64,000 nucleotides of DNA from Mediterraneibacter glycyrrhizinilyticus (GTDB lineage: Bacteria; Bacillota; Clostridia; Lachnospirales; Lachnospiraceae), in assembly GCF_016902345.1 (NCBI RefSeq), contig NZ_JACJLR010000014.1:1-64000 (forward strand). The letters run 5' to 3'. This document shows, in pieces, positions 1-8,991 of this stretch. A program made the translations under genes and the position numbers. The notes below the pieces were generated by a model, which saw only the letters and a program-made list of their open reading frames with translations, ran no database searches and was not told the DNA's origin. How positions within the stretch are numbered: position 1 is the first letter of the stretch; each line of letters begins with the position of its first letter.

Positions 1-174
1 CTTGAAGCGTCCGAGTAGAAAGAGGGCGTTCGGAAAGCGCGCTTTCCAGAACGTCATATTGTACAGGTATAGGGCGCCAGCCCGCGACCGAGTCGGAGCA
101 GGGCGGAGAGGAGGTGCGCAGCAGGGCTTGAAGCGTCCGTGCAGAAGAGGGCGTTCGGAAAGCGTGCTTTCCAG
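1..174. repeat. Imperfect direct repeat (two 48-49 nt copies) upstream of the PTS gene
   Basis: Copy 1 covers 1-49 and copy 2 covers 127-174. They differ at a few positions. Each ends in a near-perfect palindrome of GGAAAGC/GCTTTCC arms (32-47 and 157-172). In copy 1 the hairpin can be lengthened by CGTTC/GAACG. The first 217 bases hold no convincing gene: the open frame at 2-202 is made largely of this repeat, is arginine-rich and has no clear SD. The repeat may belong to the untranslated leader of the PTS gene or to a repeat family extending left of the window edge. Its function is unknown. Confidence 0.6.
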
Positions 175-217
175 TGGATGCATTCGCGTAAATGAGAGTT
201 AAGAAGGAGGACAAGAC

Positions 218-2419
218 ATGAAAGACAAGATTTTTGGTGTACTGCAGAGAGTCGGGCGGAGTTTCATGCTCCCGATCGCAATCCTTCCGGTAGCAGGGCT
301 GCTCCTTGGGATCGGAAGTTCATTCACAAATGCGACGACTATTGAGACTTACGGACTGCAGGCGATTCTGGGGGACGGGACAGTGCTCCATGCTCTGCTT
401 ACCATCATGAGCCGGGCGGGAAGCATCATTTTTGACAATCTTCCGATCATTTTTGCGGTGGGAGTAGCGATTGGTATGGCAAAGAAGGAGAAGGAGGTTG
501 CAGCCCTTGCGGCGATGATCTCATTCTTTGTCATGAATGCGACGATGAGCGGTATGCTGAATGTACAGGGGGAGATCCTTCCTGACGGAACCATCGCTGA
601 GGATGTTCTGAGCGGAACGATCGTGAATGTCTGCGGCATCCAGACTCTCCAGATGGGCGTCTTCGGCGGCATCATCGTAGGCCTGGGGGTTGCTGCCCTC
701 CACAATAAATTTTACAAGATCCAGCTTCCGAACGCGTTGTCATTCTTTGGCGGATCGAGGTTTGTGCCGATCGTTTCGACCATCACATATGTGGGTGTGG
801 GCATTCTCATGTATTTTGTCTGGCCGGTAGTGCAGAATGGTATTTATGCTCTGGGCGGCCTGGTCACGGGGACCGGATATCTGGGGACACTGATCTTCGG
901 TATTATCAAACGGGCACTGATCCCCTTTGGACTGCACCATGTATTCTATCTTCCGTTCTGGCAGACAGCAGTGGGCGGCACGATGGAAGTTGCAGGTCAG
1001 ATCGTGGAAGGCGGACAGAACATCTTCTTTGCACAGCTGGCTGATCCGACTACGGTACATTTCAGTGCAGATGCCACCAGATATTTCTCAGGTGAGTTTA
1101 TTTTCATGATCTTCGGGCTCCCCGGCGCTGCACTTGCAATGTACCGCTGCGCGAAACCGGAGAAGAAGAAACAGGCGGGAGGCCTCCTGCTCTCTGCGGC
1201 ACTTGCGTGTATGCTGACCGGGATCACAGAGCCGCTGGAGTTCTCGTTCCTTTTCGTTGCGCCGATCCTGTTCGTTGTACAGGTGATCCTTGCCGGAGCG
1301 GCATACATGATCGCGCATATACTGAACATTGCGGTGGGACTGACTTTCTCGGGCGGTCTTTTGGATCTGTTCCTCTTCGGAATCCTTCAGGGAAATGAAA
1401 AGACAAGCTGGCTGAGGATCATTCCGGTGGGCATCATTTACTTTATCCTGTATTATGTGATCTTTACAGTCCTGATCAAGAAAATGAACCTGAAGACACC
1501 GGGACGGGAAGATGACGATGCGGAGACAAAGCTGTATACAAAGGCTGATTATAAGGCGAAGCAGGGAGAGGCAGCAGGCAGCACGGCAGCCGGAGCCGGA
1601 GATGAGAAGAGTGTCCTTATCACACAGGGCCTTGGAGGAAAGAAAAATATATCTGATGTAGACTGCTGTGCTACAAGGCTGCGCTGTACTGTCGTAAAAC
1701 CGGAACTTGTAAACGAGGGGATTTTGAAGGCCACATCTCCGTCCGGTATCATCCGGAAAGGGCAGGGCATCCAGATCATCTATGGACCGTCCGTGTCGGT
1801 CATCAAGTCGAATCTGGAAGATTATCTTGAAACAGCACCGAATGAGGAATATATTGTGGAAGATACGGTGGCGGCTCAGGAAACTGCCAAAGAGGATGAA
1901 AACTCCACGGCAGGAAATGCGCCGGACGCAGACCGCGCCGGAACGAGTGGGGAAGTGAAGGTGCAGAAAGTGCTCTGTGCCCCTGTCTCAGGAGAAGCGG
2001 CACCGATCACAGAGGCGTCCGACGAAGCCTTTGCAGGTAAGATGATGGGAGACGGCTATATCGTGCGCCCGGAAGAGGGCATGGCTTATGCTCCGGAAGA
2101 TGGGGAAGTATCCTTTGTGTTCCCGTCGAAACACGCTGTGGGACTCCGGAGTGCTGACGGCACAGAATATCTGATCCATATCGGTGTGGATACTGTGAAC
2201 CTGAATGGAGAAGGGTTCGAGGCATTCGTAAAAGACGGAGATCAGGTGAAAAAGGGTGACAAGCTCATAGGGTTTGATATAAAATATATAAAGGAACACG
2301 CAAAGTCAGATGAGTGCATCATTGTGTTCACAAGCCTTCAGGAAGGGGAGGAGATCCGCCTGACAAAGCCGGGGAAAGTTGGCAAACTGGACGAGGCGGC
2401 GGAAATCGTAAGCTTCTGA
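218..2419 (+). CDS. ptsG: PTS glucose-family permease, fused IICBA
   Basis: Phosphotransferase permease that imports a hexose, most likely glucose, and phosphorylates it during entry. Residues 1 to about 430 are the multi-spanning IIC channel (hydrophobic N-terminus, motif KRALIPFGLHH). The IIB domain follows, with the phospho-cysteine region DVDCCATRLRC at about 480-490. A linker rich in Glu, Ala and Asp leads to a C-terminal IIA domain (about 580-733) with active-site His654 in EYLIHIGVDTV. The domain order C-B-A and the 733-residue length fit the glucose/GlcNAc family. The start ATG at 218 follows AGAAGGAGG. Two adjacent cysteines (483, 484) stand where the family usually has one. Substrate specificity (glucose versus GlcNAc) cannot be settled by reading alone. 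Confidence 0.9.
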   Translation: MKDKIFGVLQRVGRSFMLPIAILPVAGLLLGIGSSFTNATTIETYGLQAILGDGTVLHALLTIMSRAGSIIFDNLPIIFAVGVAIGMAKKEKEVAALAAMISFFVMNATMSGMLNVQGEILPDGTIAEDVLSGTIVNVCGIQTLQMGVFGGIIVGLGVAALHNKFYKIQLPNALSFFGGSRFVPIVSTITYVGVGILMYFVWPVVQNGIYALGGLVTGTGYLGTLIFGIIKRALIPFGLHHVFYLPFWQTAVGGTMEVAGQIVEGGQNIFFAQLADPTTVHFSADATRYFSGEFIFMIFGLPGAALAMYRCAKPEKKKQAGGLLLSAALACMLTGITEPLEFSFLFVAPILFVVQVILAGAAYMIAHILNIAVGLTFSGGLLDLFLFGILQGNEKTSWLRIIPVGIIYFILYYVIFTVLIKKMNLKTPGREDDDAETKLYTKADYKAKQGEAAGSTAAGAGDEKSVLITQGLGGKKNISDVDCCATRLRCTVVKPELVNEGILKATSPSGIIRKGQGIQIIYGPSVSVIKSNLEDYLETAPNEEYIVEDTVAAQETAKEDENSTAGNAPDADRAGTSGEVKVQKVLCAPVSGEAAPITEASDEAFAGKMMGDGYIVRPEEGMAYAPEDGEVSFVFPSKHAVGLRSADGTEYLIHIGVDTVNLNGEGFEAFVKDGDQVKKGDKLIGFDIKYIKEHAKSDECIIVFTSLQEGEEIRLTKPGKVGKLDEAAEIVSF

Positions 2420-2493
2420 GCACAGATGAGAGCGGAAAGCGGGACTGCGGTCCGTGACAAAGGACAGACAGAGACCGGAGGGGGAATGGCAGG

Positions 2494-3327
2494 ATGTATC
2501 GGATCATCAAAGTGCTGAATAATAATGGGCTTCTAGTATATGACGAACGGACAAGAAAGGAACTGATCTTTCTCGGGAACGGAGTCGGATTCGGGAAACG
2601 GCCGACAGAGAAGGTGGAGGAGATCAGCGGGGCAAAGGTGTATTCTCTTGTCACCAGGCAGAAGGACCAGTCGATCTTAAAGGTCGTCAATGGGATCAGG
2701 CCGGAGTTCATCGAGGCGGCAGGCCGGATCATCGAGGAGGCGGAGAAGGTATTTCAGGAAGTGGACCATGAGATCCTTCTCCCCATGGCAGACCATATTG
2801 CGCTGGCTGTGAAGCGGGCGCAGGAGAACCGCCAGATGCCCAACCCGTTCACTCCGGATATCCGGGTCCTGTTTGCAAAAGAGTATTCGGTGGCGTGCAC
2901 GGGAAGAAAGATCATACAGGAGATGACAGGGGTCGAGATCACGGACGATGAGGCAGGGTTTATCACGCTACATATCCACGCGGGGCTCTCTGATGAGCAG
3001 GTGTCGGTGGCGCTTGATACGACCCGGATCATCAACGAGGGGATCGAGATGATCGAGAAGGCATTTGACCAGAAGCTGCCAAAAGACTCTCTTGCGTGTA
3101 CGCGTCTGATGAGCCATCTTTACTATATGATCGCCAGGACCCGGCGGGGCGAAGCGACGAATGTGGACTTTAATGATTTTATATTTGCAAATTATCCGAA
3201 GACCGGTGAGGTGGCGCGGGAAGTGTGCGGGTTTATGGAGCACGAACTGAAAAAGCCGGTCGGAAAAGAGGAGATCGGATTTCTTGCGATCCATATCCAG
3301 AGAGTGATCGCTCCGGAAACTGTGTGA
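2494..3327 (+). CDS. BglG/LicT-family transcription antiterminator
   Basis: RNA-binding antiterminator of the PTS-controlled type. Residues 1 to about 55 form the CAT RNA-binding domain (MYRIIKVLNNNG start, FLGNGVGFGK). Two PTS regulation domains follow (about 65-165 and 170-277). The histidines expected to be phosphorylated are visible: His101 in MADHIALA and ITLHIH in PRD1, then RLMSHLYYM and LAIHIQ in PRD2. Length 277 is normal. It lies 74 bp downstream of the IICBA gene, so it probably controls that operon in response to sugar flux (GlcT-like). No ribonucleic antiterminator site was recognised in the 217 bases upstream of the PTS gene. Confidence 0.9.
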   Translation: MYRIIKVLNNNGLLVYDERTRKELIFLGNGVGFGKRPTEKVEEISGAKVYSLVTRQKDQSILKVVNGIRPEFIEAAGRIIEEAEKVFQEVDHEILLPMADHIALAVKRAQENRQMPNPFTPDIRVLFAKEYSVACTGRKIIQEMTGVEITDDEAGFITLHIHAGLSDEQVSVALDTTRIINEGIEMIEKAFDQKLPKDSLACTRLMSHLYYMIARTRRGEATNVDFNDFIFANYPKTGEVAREVCGFMEHELKKPVGKEEIGFLAIHIQRVIAPETV

Positions 3328-3377
3328 TAGGATCAGTCTCAGCGCGGCGCGCGGGTCTGGAAAATAAGAACTCATAG

Positions 3378-3406
3378 TTGTGTAAAGGAAGAAAATCGTC
3401 TATACT
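3378..3406 (+). promoter_or_regulatory. Putative promoter embedded in terminator arm
   Basis: TTGTGT (3378-3383), 17 nt, TATACT (3401-3406). The -10 lies within the left arm of the terminator. Transcription from it would start near 3413, past the left arm, giving a short leader for the response regulator. The -35 is weak, so this is an inference. Confidence 0.5.
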
Positions 3407-3431
3407 CATTTCAGAGTATAGGCGATTTTTT
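3392..3431 (+). terminator. Rho-independent terminator directly abutting the next gene's SD
   Basis: AAAATCGTCTATACTC (3392-3407) pairs with GAGTATAGGCGATTTT (3414-3429) with a single G-U, leaving a 6-nt loop and a run of six T. It would end the antiterminator transcript. The SD AGGAGG of the next gene starts at 3432, so no promoter can fit between hairpin and SD. Confidence 0.85.
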
Positions 3432-3446
3432 AGGAGGAATGCAGGC

Positions 3447-4133
3447 ATGTACAAGATCCTGATCATAGAGGATGACCTGGCGATGGCGCAGGCGATACAG
3501 AAGGAAATGACAGCGTGGGGAAATGAGGCGGAGTATGTGCAGGATTTCCGCAATGTGATGAAGATCTTTGCGGAGTATGATCCGCATCTGGTGCTCATGG
3601 ATATCACCCTTCCGTTCTACAACGGATACCACTGGTGCAGTGAGATTCGGAAAGTGTCTGACGTCCCGGTCATATTTATCTCGTCCGCAGCGGACAATAT
3701 GAATATCATCATGGCTGTGAACATGGGCGGAGACGATTTCATCGCAAAGCCTTTTGACCTTGGAGTGCTTACGGCGAAAACACAGGCGCTCCTCCGCAGG
3801 ACTTATGATCTGTCAGGAAAAGTTCCCATTCTGGAACACCGGGGAGCCATGCTGAACCTGTATGACTGCTGCCTTTTCTATGAGGGGGATAAAATCAATT
3901 TGACGAAGAATGAGTTCCGTATCCTGCAGACGCTGATGGAGAACAAGGGGAGGCTGGTCAGCCGGGATACGCTCATGACAAAACTGTGGGAAACGGACGA
4001 TTATATTGAAGAGAACACGCTGACCGTCAATATTGCCCGCCTGAGGAAAAAACTGGAGAATGCGGGGCTGAAGGACTTTATCACAACGAAAGTGGGAGAA
4101 GGGTATATTATCGAGAAAACGGCGGAAACTTGA
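3447..4133 (+). CDS. OmpR-family response regulator (BceR-like)
   Basis: Two-component response regulator, 228 residues. The receiver domain (1-115) has acidic D9/D10, phospho-acceptor D52 (VLMDITLP) and K101 in FIAKPFD. A winged-helix DNA-binding domain follows (about 130-228, NEFRILQTLMENKG and GEGYIIEKTAE). The start ATG at 3447 is chosen because it follows TAGGAGG by a good spacing; an open frame extends upstream to 3378 but crosses the terminator hairpin. The gene heads a module of regulator, short-sensor kinase, ABC ATPase and large permease, the arrangement of BceRS-AB peptide-antibiotic sensing and detoxification systems. Its likely targets are the ABC genes starting at 5388. Confidence 0.9.
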   Translation: MYKILIIEDDLAMAQAIQKEMTAWGNEAEYVQDFRNVMKIFAEYDPHLVLMDITLPFYNGYHWCSEIRKVSDVPVIFISSAADNMNIIMAVNMGGDDFIAKPFDLGVLTAKTQALLRRTYDLSGKVPILEHRGAMLNLYDCCLFYEGDKINLTKNEFRILQTLMENKGRLVSRDTLMTKLWETDDYIEENTLTVNIARLRKKLENAGLKDFITTKVGEGYIIEKTAET

Positions 4134-4179
4134 CTTTTTTTAGCATAGGGAAAAGAATCTGCAGAGGAATTTGTTAGCA

Positions 4180-5172
4180 ATGATGAGAGATATCATGAGA
4201 TCCATTTACAGTCACAGGACATACATCCTGTGGGGCTTGATCTGCATATTGATCTTTGCGGCGATCTTTGCGCTCTACGGCATTGATATGCGGGTGATCT
4301 GTTATCCGCTTCTGCTGTGCGCGGTGGTGACGGCTGTTTTTTTCCTGCGCGGCATTGTAAGAGGCAGGGAGAAACACAGAGAGCTGGAGATGCTTCGGGA
4401 GGCTCAGGATGTGGACCGGGAGATGCTGCCACAGCCGGAGAGCAGGACAGAGGAGGATTACCAGGAACTTGTGTGCGCGGTGCAGGAAAGGCTCCGGAAC
4501 GAGAAAGAGGCTCAGGAGGAGGCGCGCAAAGACATGGAGGACTACTATGCCATGTGGGTCCACCAGATCAAGGCGCCGATCGCGGTGATGAACGTGCTCC
4601 TTCAGCAGGCGGATACGGCGGAGAACCGGGAACTCCGGGCGGAGCTGTTCCGGGTGGAGCAGTACGTGGATATGGTACTCAGCTATGTGCGGCTCGGGGA
4701 TGGGGCGTCAGATCTGGTCATACAGGAGTATGCGCTGGATGAGATCATCCGGAAGGCGGTCCGCAAATATGCCGGGCAGTTTATACGGAAAAAGATCCGG
4801 TTGATATATGAAGGAACGGACGTCAGAGTCCTTACGGATGAAAAATGGCTGACCTTTATCATCGAGCAGCTGTTATCCAATGCAGTAAAATATACGTCCA
4901 GGGGAAGCGTCACGATCACAGTGGACGCTGGGAAGAAGATGACGGTCACGGATACCGGGATCGGCATTGCGCCGGAGGACCTGCCCCGGATCTTTGAGAA
5001 AGGATACACCGGGTATAATGGGCGGAGGGATAAGAAATCCACGGGGATCGGGCTGTATCTGTGCAGGATGGCGGCGGAGCGGCTGGGGCATAAGCTCACG
5101 GCGGCGTCGGAACCGGGCGAGGGCAGCAGCTTTACGATCGATCTGGAATCCTACCCCTTCCGGGCGGAATGA
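4180..5172 (+). CDS. Intramembrane-sensing histidine kinase (BceS-like)
   Basis: Sensor kinase, 330 residues from ATG 4180 (an in-frame TTG at 4171 is only 3 nt from the SD-like AGAGG and is less likely). Two membrane helices (about 15-35 and 38-60) are separated by only a few residues, so there is no extracellular sensor domain, the mark of intramembrane-sensing kinases. The H-box is WVHQIKAPI (His128). The N-box is LLSNAVKYT, and the G-boxes are DTGIGI and KSTGIGLYLCR. Kinases of this type sense through the partner ABC permease. It sits 46 bp after its regulator. Specificity for a given antimicrobial peptide cannot be read from the sequence. Confidence 0.9.
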   Translation: MMRDIMRSIYSHRTYILWGLICILIFAAIFALYGIDMRVICYPLLLCAVVTAVFFLRGIVRGREKHRELEMLREAQDVDREMLPQPESRTEEDYQELVCAVQERLRNEKEAQEEARKDMEDYYAMWVHQIKAPIAVMNVLLQQADTAENRELRAELFRVEQYVDMVLSYVRLGDGASDLVIQEYALDEIIRKAVRKYAGQFIRKKIRLIYEGTDVRVLTDEKWLTFIIEQLLSNAVKYTSRGSVTITVDAGKKMTVTDTGIGIAPEDLPRIFEKGYTGYNGRRDKKSTGIGLYLCRMAAERLGHKLTAASEPGEGSSFTIDLESYPFRAE

Positions 5173-5233
5173 TCAGAAGCCGGAACAGCAGAAAATGCTG
5201 CAATATGACTGCGGCGCTGCATGATATTACAGA

Positions 5234-5301
5234 AATGTCACATAGGACAGCCGGAATGTCACAGGATTCGATGTCGGCATTCCGGCTGTCCCTGTTATAC
5301 T
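5234..5301 (+). promoter_or_regulatory. Promoter region of the Bce-like ABC genes with repeats
   Basis: AATGTCACA occurs at 5234-5242 and 5255-5263, exactly 21 bp apart (two helical turns). A perfect 14-bp inverted repeat (GGACAGCCGGAATG at 5245-5258 and its complement at 5278-5291) overlaps the second copy. An extended -10, TGTTATACT, ends at 5301. The repeats lie about 45 to 75 bp upstream of the expected start, a usual place for an activator. The inverted repeat could instead be a terminator for the kinase gene, but no T-run follows it. Confidence 0.5.
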
Positions 5302-5387
5302 GATTTCCAGAAAGAGGAACTGCGGTGATCCGGTCAGAACCGGTGAGCAGCGGTGCCCAAGGAACAAATAGAAGGAGGTCATGGAAC

Positions 5388-6152
5388 ATGGCTGTGTTGG
5401 AAGTGAAAAATCTGAAAAAGATATACAAGCCCCGGTTTGGAGGAAATCAGGTGCAGGCGCTCTCGCGGGTCACATTCTCTGTGGAAGAGGGGGAATATGT
5501 GGCGATCATGGGGGAGAGCGGCTCTGGAAAGACCACGCTGCTCAATATCATGGCGGCGCTCGATAAACCTACGGAAGGAGAAGTTTATCTTGACGGAAAG
5601 CCACTGTCGTCGGTGAAGGAGAAGGATATTGCAGAGTTTCGCAGGGACAACCTGGGGTTTGTGTTCCAGGAGTTCAATCTGCTGGATACCTTCAATTTGA
5701 AGGACAATATCCTGCTCCCGCTGGTGCTGAAAGGTGTTTCATATAAGAAAATGTCGGGAAAACTTCTTCCCATCGCCAGGGAGCTGGGAATCGAGAGTCT
5801 GTTGGAGAAATATCCATACGAGGTGTCGGGAGGCCAGAAGCAGAGGGCAGCAGCTGCGCGCGCTCTTATCACGGATCCGAGGATCCTCCTTGCGGATGAA
5901 CCTACCGGAGCGCTGGACTCCCGATCTACGGACGAACTGTTGGACCTGTTTGCCAGGATCAACCGGAAAGGACAGACGATCCTTATGGTGACCCATTCCG
6001 TGAAGGCGGCGAGCCGGGCCGGGAGAGTTCTGTTTATCAAAGATGGAGAGGTGTTCCATCAGGTTTACAGAGGAAACATGTCCGATGAACAGCTCTATCA
6101 GAAGGTGTCAGACACTCTGACCATGCTTGCGACAGGCGGTGACAGAAGATGA
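5388..6152 (+). CDS. ABC transporter ATP-binding protein (BceA-like)
   Basis: ATPase of a MacB/Bce-type exporter, 254 residues. Walker A is GESGSGKTT, the Q-loop lies in FVFQEFNLLD, the signature is VSGGQKQR, Walker B is ILLADEPTGALD and the switch His is in MVTHSVKAA. ATG 5388 follows GAAGGAGG at 5371-5378; an upstream in-frame start at 5325 lacks an SD. The stop overlaps the permease start (ATGA at 6149-6152), so the two are translationally coupled. With the kinase and permease it should form a sensing and detoxification complex at the membrane. Confidence 0.92.
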   Translation: MAVLEVKNLKKIYKPRFGGNQVQALSRVTFSVEEGEYVAIMGESGSGKTTLLNIMAALDKPTEGEVYLDGKPLSSVKEKDIAEFRRDNLGFVFQEFNLLDTFNLKDNILLPLVLKGVSYKKMSGKLLPIARELGIESLLEKYPYEVSGGQKQRAAAARALITDPRILLADEPTGALDSRSTDELLDLFARINRKGQTILMVTHSVKAASRAGRVLFIKDGEVFHQVYRGNMSDEQLYQKVSDTLTMLATGGDRR

Positions 6153-8176
6153 GGGGCGGTTTTTATATCAGGCTTGCGGCCACGGGAATATCGAAGAACA
6201 AGAAACTTTATTATCCGTATATCCTGACCTGTATCTGTATGGTCATGATGTACTATATCATCTCCTTTTTGTGCAGAAGCGAGGAGTTCAAGGAAGTGCC
6301 GGGAGCGGCGACATTGCAGAGCATCCTTGGATTTGGCGTGATGGTGATCGCGATCTTTTCCCTGATCTTTCTGTACTATACCAACTCCTTCCTGATCCGG
6401 AGGCGGCAGAAGGAGTTCGGACTGTACAATATCCTGGGAATGGGAAAACGGAATCTGGTGAAGATCCTTCTGTGGGAAAATCTTCTGACCGCTTTGTCCT
6501 CTCTGATACTGGGGCTTGCCTGCGGTGTGCTGTTGTCAAAAGCCGTGGAGCTGGTTGCGGCAAGGATCCTGGGAGGAATGGCGGATTTTGGATTTTCAGT
6601 GGATCTGAGTGTTTTCCTTGACACGATCGTTTTGTTCGTCGGGATCTTCTTTCTGGTCATGCTGAGGATGCTTATCTCGATCCTGCGTTCCCGCCCGGTG
6701 GAGATGCTGAGGAGCGAGAATGTGGGAGAGAAACCGCCGAAGGCGAACTGGATCCTTGCGCTGCTGGGAGCCGCGCTGCTGATCTATGCATACCATGCAG
6801 CAGTGACCATCGACGACCCGGTGACAGCGGTGGCGGGGTTCTTCGGAGCGGTGGTCCTGGTGATTGCGGCAACCTATCTTCTGTTCATCGCCGGCTCGGT
6901 GACACTGTGCAGGCTGCTGCAGAGAAAGAAATCTTATTATTATAAAACAAAGCATTTTGTTTCTTTATCTTCTATGGTTTACCGAATGAAGCGTAACGGA
7001 GCGGGCCTTGCCTCGATCTGCATCCTTTCTACCATGGTGCTCGTCACAGTGTCATCCACGTCCTGCCTTTTTCTCGGCTCGGAAGAGGGGCTTAGGCAGA
7101 GGTATCCGAGGGATATCGTGGTGAACATTTACCCGGAGGAAGGCGAAGACGTGGAGCCTTTGCATGACGAGATCAACAGGATCGTTGAAGAACATGATGT
7201 ACAAATGGAAAATGCGATGCAGTATACCATGCTCAGTGTGGCGGCGCTCCAGTCGGGAGATATGCTTTATTTTGACTCGGGCGAGGCTTACAGAACGGGT
7301 GAAGTGAATGTGATCCGGGATATCAGGCAGATGTATATCTTCCCGCTGTCGGATTACAACCGGCTGATGGGGGAGGAGAAGACGCTGAGCGACGGCGAGG
7401 CGCTCCTGTATACGACAAAGATGGAATATGAGTATGATACCATCTCCCTGGAGAACTGCGGTACATGGAAAGTGAAGGAGAAGGTCCTTGATTTTGTCTC
7501 TGTGGGAGGCGATGTGGCAAATGTTTCATCCGGTGTATTCCTGTTTGTCAAAGACGAATCTGTGATCCGGCAGATCGAGCAGGGAGAGGCCGAGATCTAT
7601 GGAGACAATATGTCCAGCCTTGAGAAGTGCTATGCCTTTGACCTGGACTGCAGCGGGGAAGAGCAGATCCGGATCGCAGAGGAGATCGGAGCGCTGACAG
7701 GCACGCAGAGCGAGCGGGAAAGGGCTTACCCGCTGGCAAGTGTGGAGTGCAGAGAGGCTGAGCGGGCAGGATTCTACGGTCTGAATGGAGGATTGTTCTT
7801 CCTGGGGCTCCTTCTGGGGATCGTCTTCCTCTTCGGTACCGTGCTGATCATGTATTACAAACAGATCTCAGAGGGGTATGAGGACCAGGCGCGGTTCGAT
7901 ATCCTGATGAAGGTCGGGATGACAGGGAGAGAGGTGCGGCAGAGCATCAATTCCCAGGTGCTGACTGTGTTCTTCCTTCCTCTCGTGGTATCCGGTATCC
8001 ATACGGCGTTCGCATTTCCCATGATCTCAAAGATGGTGGTGATAATGGGAGTGACGGACCAGAAGTTTCTGATCGCAGTGACAGCAGGGTGTTTCCTGAT
8101 CTTTGCCCTGTTCTATGTCCTGATGTATGTGGTGACCTCGAGGGAATACTTTAAAATAGTCAGTAAAAAGAGATGA
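6149..8176 (+). CDS. ABC transporter permease (BceB-like, FtsX domain)
   Basis: Large permease, 675 residues, about ten membrane helices. N-terminal helices (about 20-40, 55-80) and the FtsX cluster (about 100-300) are followed by a long extracellular domain (roughly 310-540) and a C-terminal helix set (about 545-675). The cytoplasmic motif RRRQKEFGLYNILGMGKR is typical of FtsX permeases. Size and topology match BceB, the partner of intramembrane kinases. The last three genes are one transcription unit. Confidence 0.9.
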   Translation: MRGGFYIRLAATGISKNKKLYYPYILTCICMVMMYYIISFLCRSEEFKEVPGAATLQSILGFGVMVIAIFSLIFLYYTNSFLIRRRQKEFGLYNILGMGKRNLVKILLWENLLTALSSLILGLACGVLLSKAVELVAARILGGMADFGFSVDLSVFLDTIVLFVGIFFLVMLRMLISILRSRPVEMLRSENVGEKPPKANWILALLGAALLIYAYHAAVTIDDPVTAVAGFFGAVVLVIAATYLLFIAGSVTLCRLLQRKKSYYYKTKHFVSLSSMVYRMKRNGAGLASICILSTMVLVTVSSTSCLFLGSEEGLRQRYPRDIVVNIYPEEGEDVEPLHDEINRIVEEHDVQMENAMQYTMLSVAALQSGDMLYFDSGEAYRTGEVNVIRDIRQMYIFPLSDYNRLMGEEKTLSDGEALLYTTKMEYEYDTISLENCGTWKVKEKVLDFVSVGGDVANVSSGVFLFVKDESVIRQIEQGEAEIYGDNMSSLEKCYAFDLDCSGEEQIRIAEEIGALTGTQSERERAYPLASVECREAERAGFYGLNGGLFFLGLLLGIVFLFGTVLIMYYKQISEGYEDQARFDILMKVGMTGREVRQSINSQVLTVFFLPLVVSGIHTAFAFPMISKMVVIMGVTDQKFLIAVTAGCFLIFALFYVLMYVVTSREYFKIVSKKR

Positions 8177-8213
8177 AAAGAGCACAATTGTCTGTCCCTT
8201 CTCTTTGCGCCTG

Positions 8214-8222
8214 TGGTATAAT
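8214..8222 (+). promoter_or_regulatory. Extended -10 promoter
   Basis: TGGTATAAT is a full extended -10 element, 56 nt ahead of the ATG at 8278. No good -35 is seen at 17 nt. Confidence 0.6.
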
Positions 8223-8277
8223 GACTGCATAGGATAACTACTTAACATTTGCGGGGGCGCAGAGAGGAGTGGCAGAT

Positions 8278-8913
8278 ATGATGAAACATACGATCATTAC
8301 CATTGGAAGACAGTTTGGCAGCGGCGGGCACGAAGTCGGGAACCGTCTTGCAGAGCGGCTTGATATTCCGCTCTACGATCATAATCTGATCCACATGGCG
8401 GCACAGGAACTTCGGATCAGCAATGAAGATGCGACCAGAGTGGATGAGACGGTGTTGGGAAGATTCTTGTCGGCATATGCGGCGGGGAGCGTGGAATACC
8501 GTGCATTTGTGACCAGCGACGAATCGGGAAGGCCGCTCACGGACCGGGTGTACGAACGGCAGTCAGCCATCATCAGGAAGCTGGCGGATCAGGGACCCGG
8601 GATTTTTGTCGGACGGTGTGCGGATTATGTTCTGGGAGACTATTCCAACTGTATCAATGCGTTTATCTATGCATACAAAGAAGATCGGATCCGCAGGATC
8701 ATGAAGCTTTATAATCTGGAAGAAAAGAAAGCCATCGACAAGATCAAAAAGGTAGACAGAGAGCGCCGGATCTATTATGAGTCGAGGACGGGAAGAGAAT
8801 GGGGAAGCATTGAGGCAAACAGTATGATGTTCAATGTAAGTCTGCTGGGGATCGACGGCGCGGTGGATGCCCTGGAGGCGATCTACAGGAAATGGGAGTC
8901 CAGGGACCGGTGA
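8278..8913 (+). CDS. Cytidylate kinase-like family protein
   Basis: Probable nucleotide or related kinase, 211 residues. The P-loop-like GRQFGSGGHEVG lies at about 9-20, followed by LAERLDIPLYDHNLI. A lid region rich in Arg/Lys (KVDRERRIYYESRTGREWG) lies near 155-185. This is the clostridial 'cytidylate kinase-like' family, which is distinct from the housekeeping Cmk; its substrate is not known. ATG 8278 is chosen over the in-frame GTG at 8269 because AGAGGAG (8263-8269) is then correctly spaced. Confidence 0.8.
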   Translation: MMKHTIITIGRQFGSGGHEVGNRLAERLDIPLYDHNLIHMAAQELRISNEDATRVDETVLGRFLSAYAAGSVEYRAFVTSDESGRPLTDRVYERQSAIIRKLADQGPGIFVGRCADYVLGDYSNCINAFIYAYKEDRIRRIMKLYNLEEKKAIDKIKKVDRERRIYYESRTGREWGSIEANSMMFNVSLLGIDGAVDALEAIYRKWESRDR

Positions 8914-8991
8914 CTTGTCTGACGGACTCTGGAAAGAGCACCGGAAATTGCAGAATGAAGCGGGGAGATAAATTTCCCCTGATATAACAGG

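Noticed and set aside
2-202. Open frame of 66 codons at the left edge
   Set aside because: It runs through the 48-nt direct repeat, is arginine-rich, and has no SD; best seen as non-coding leader.
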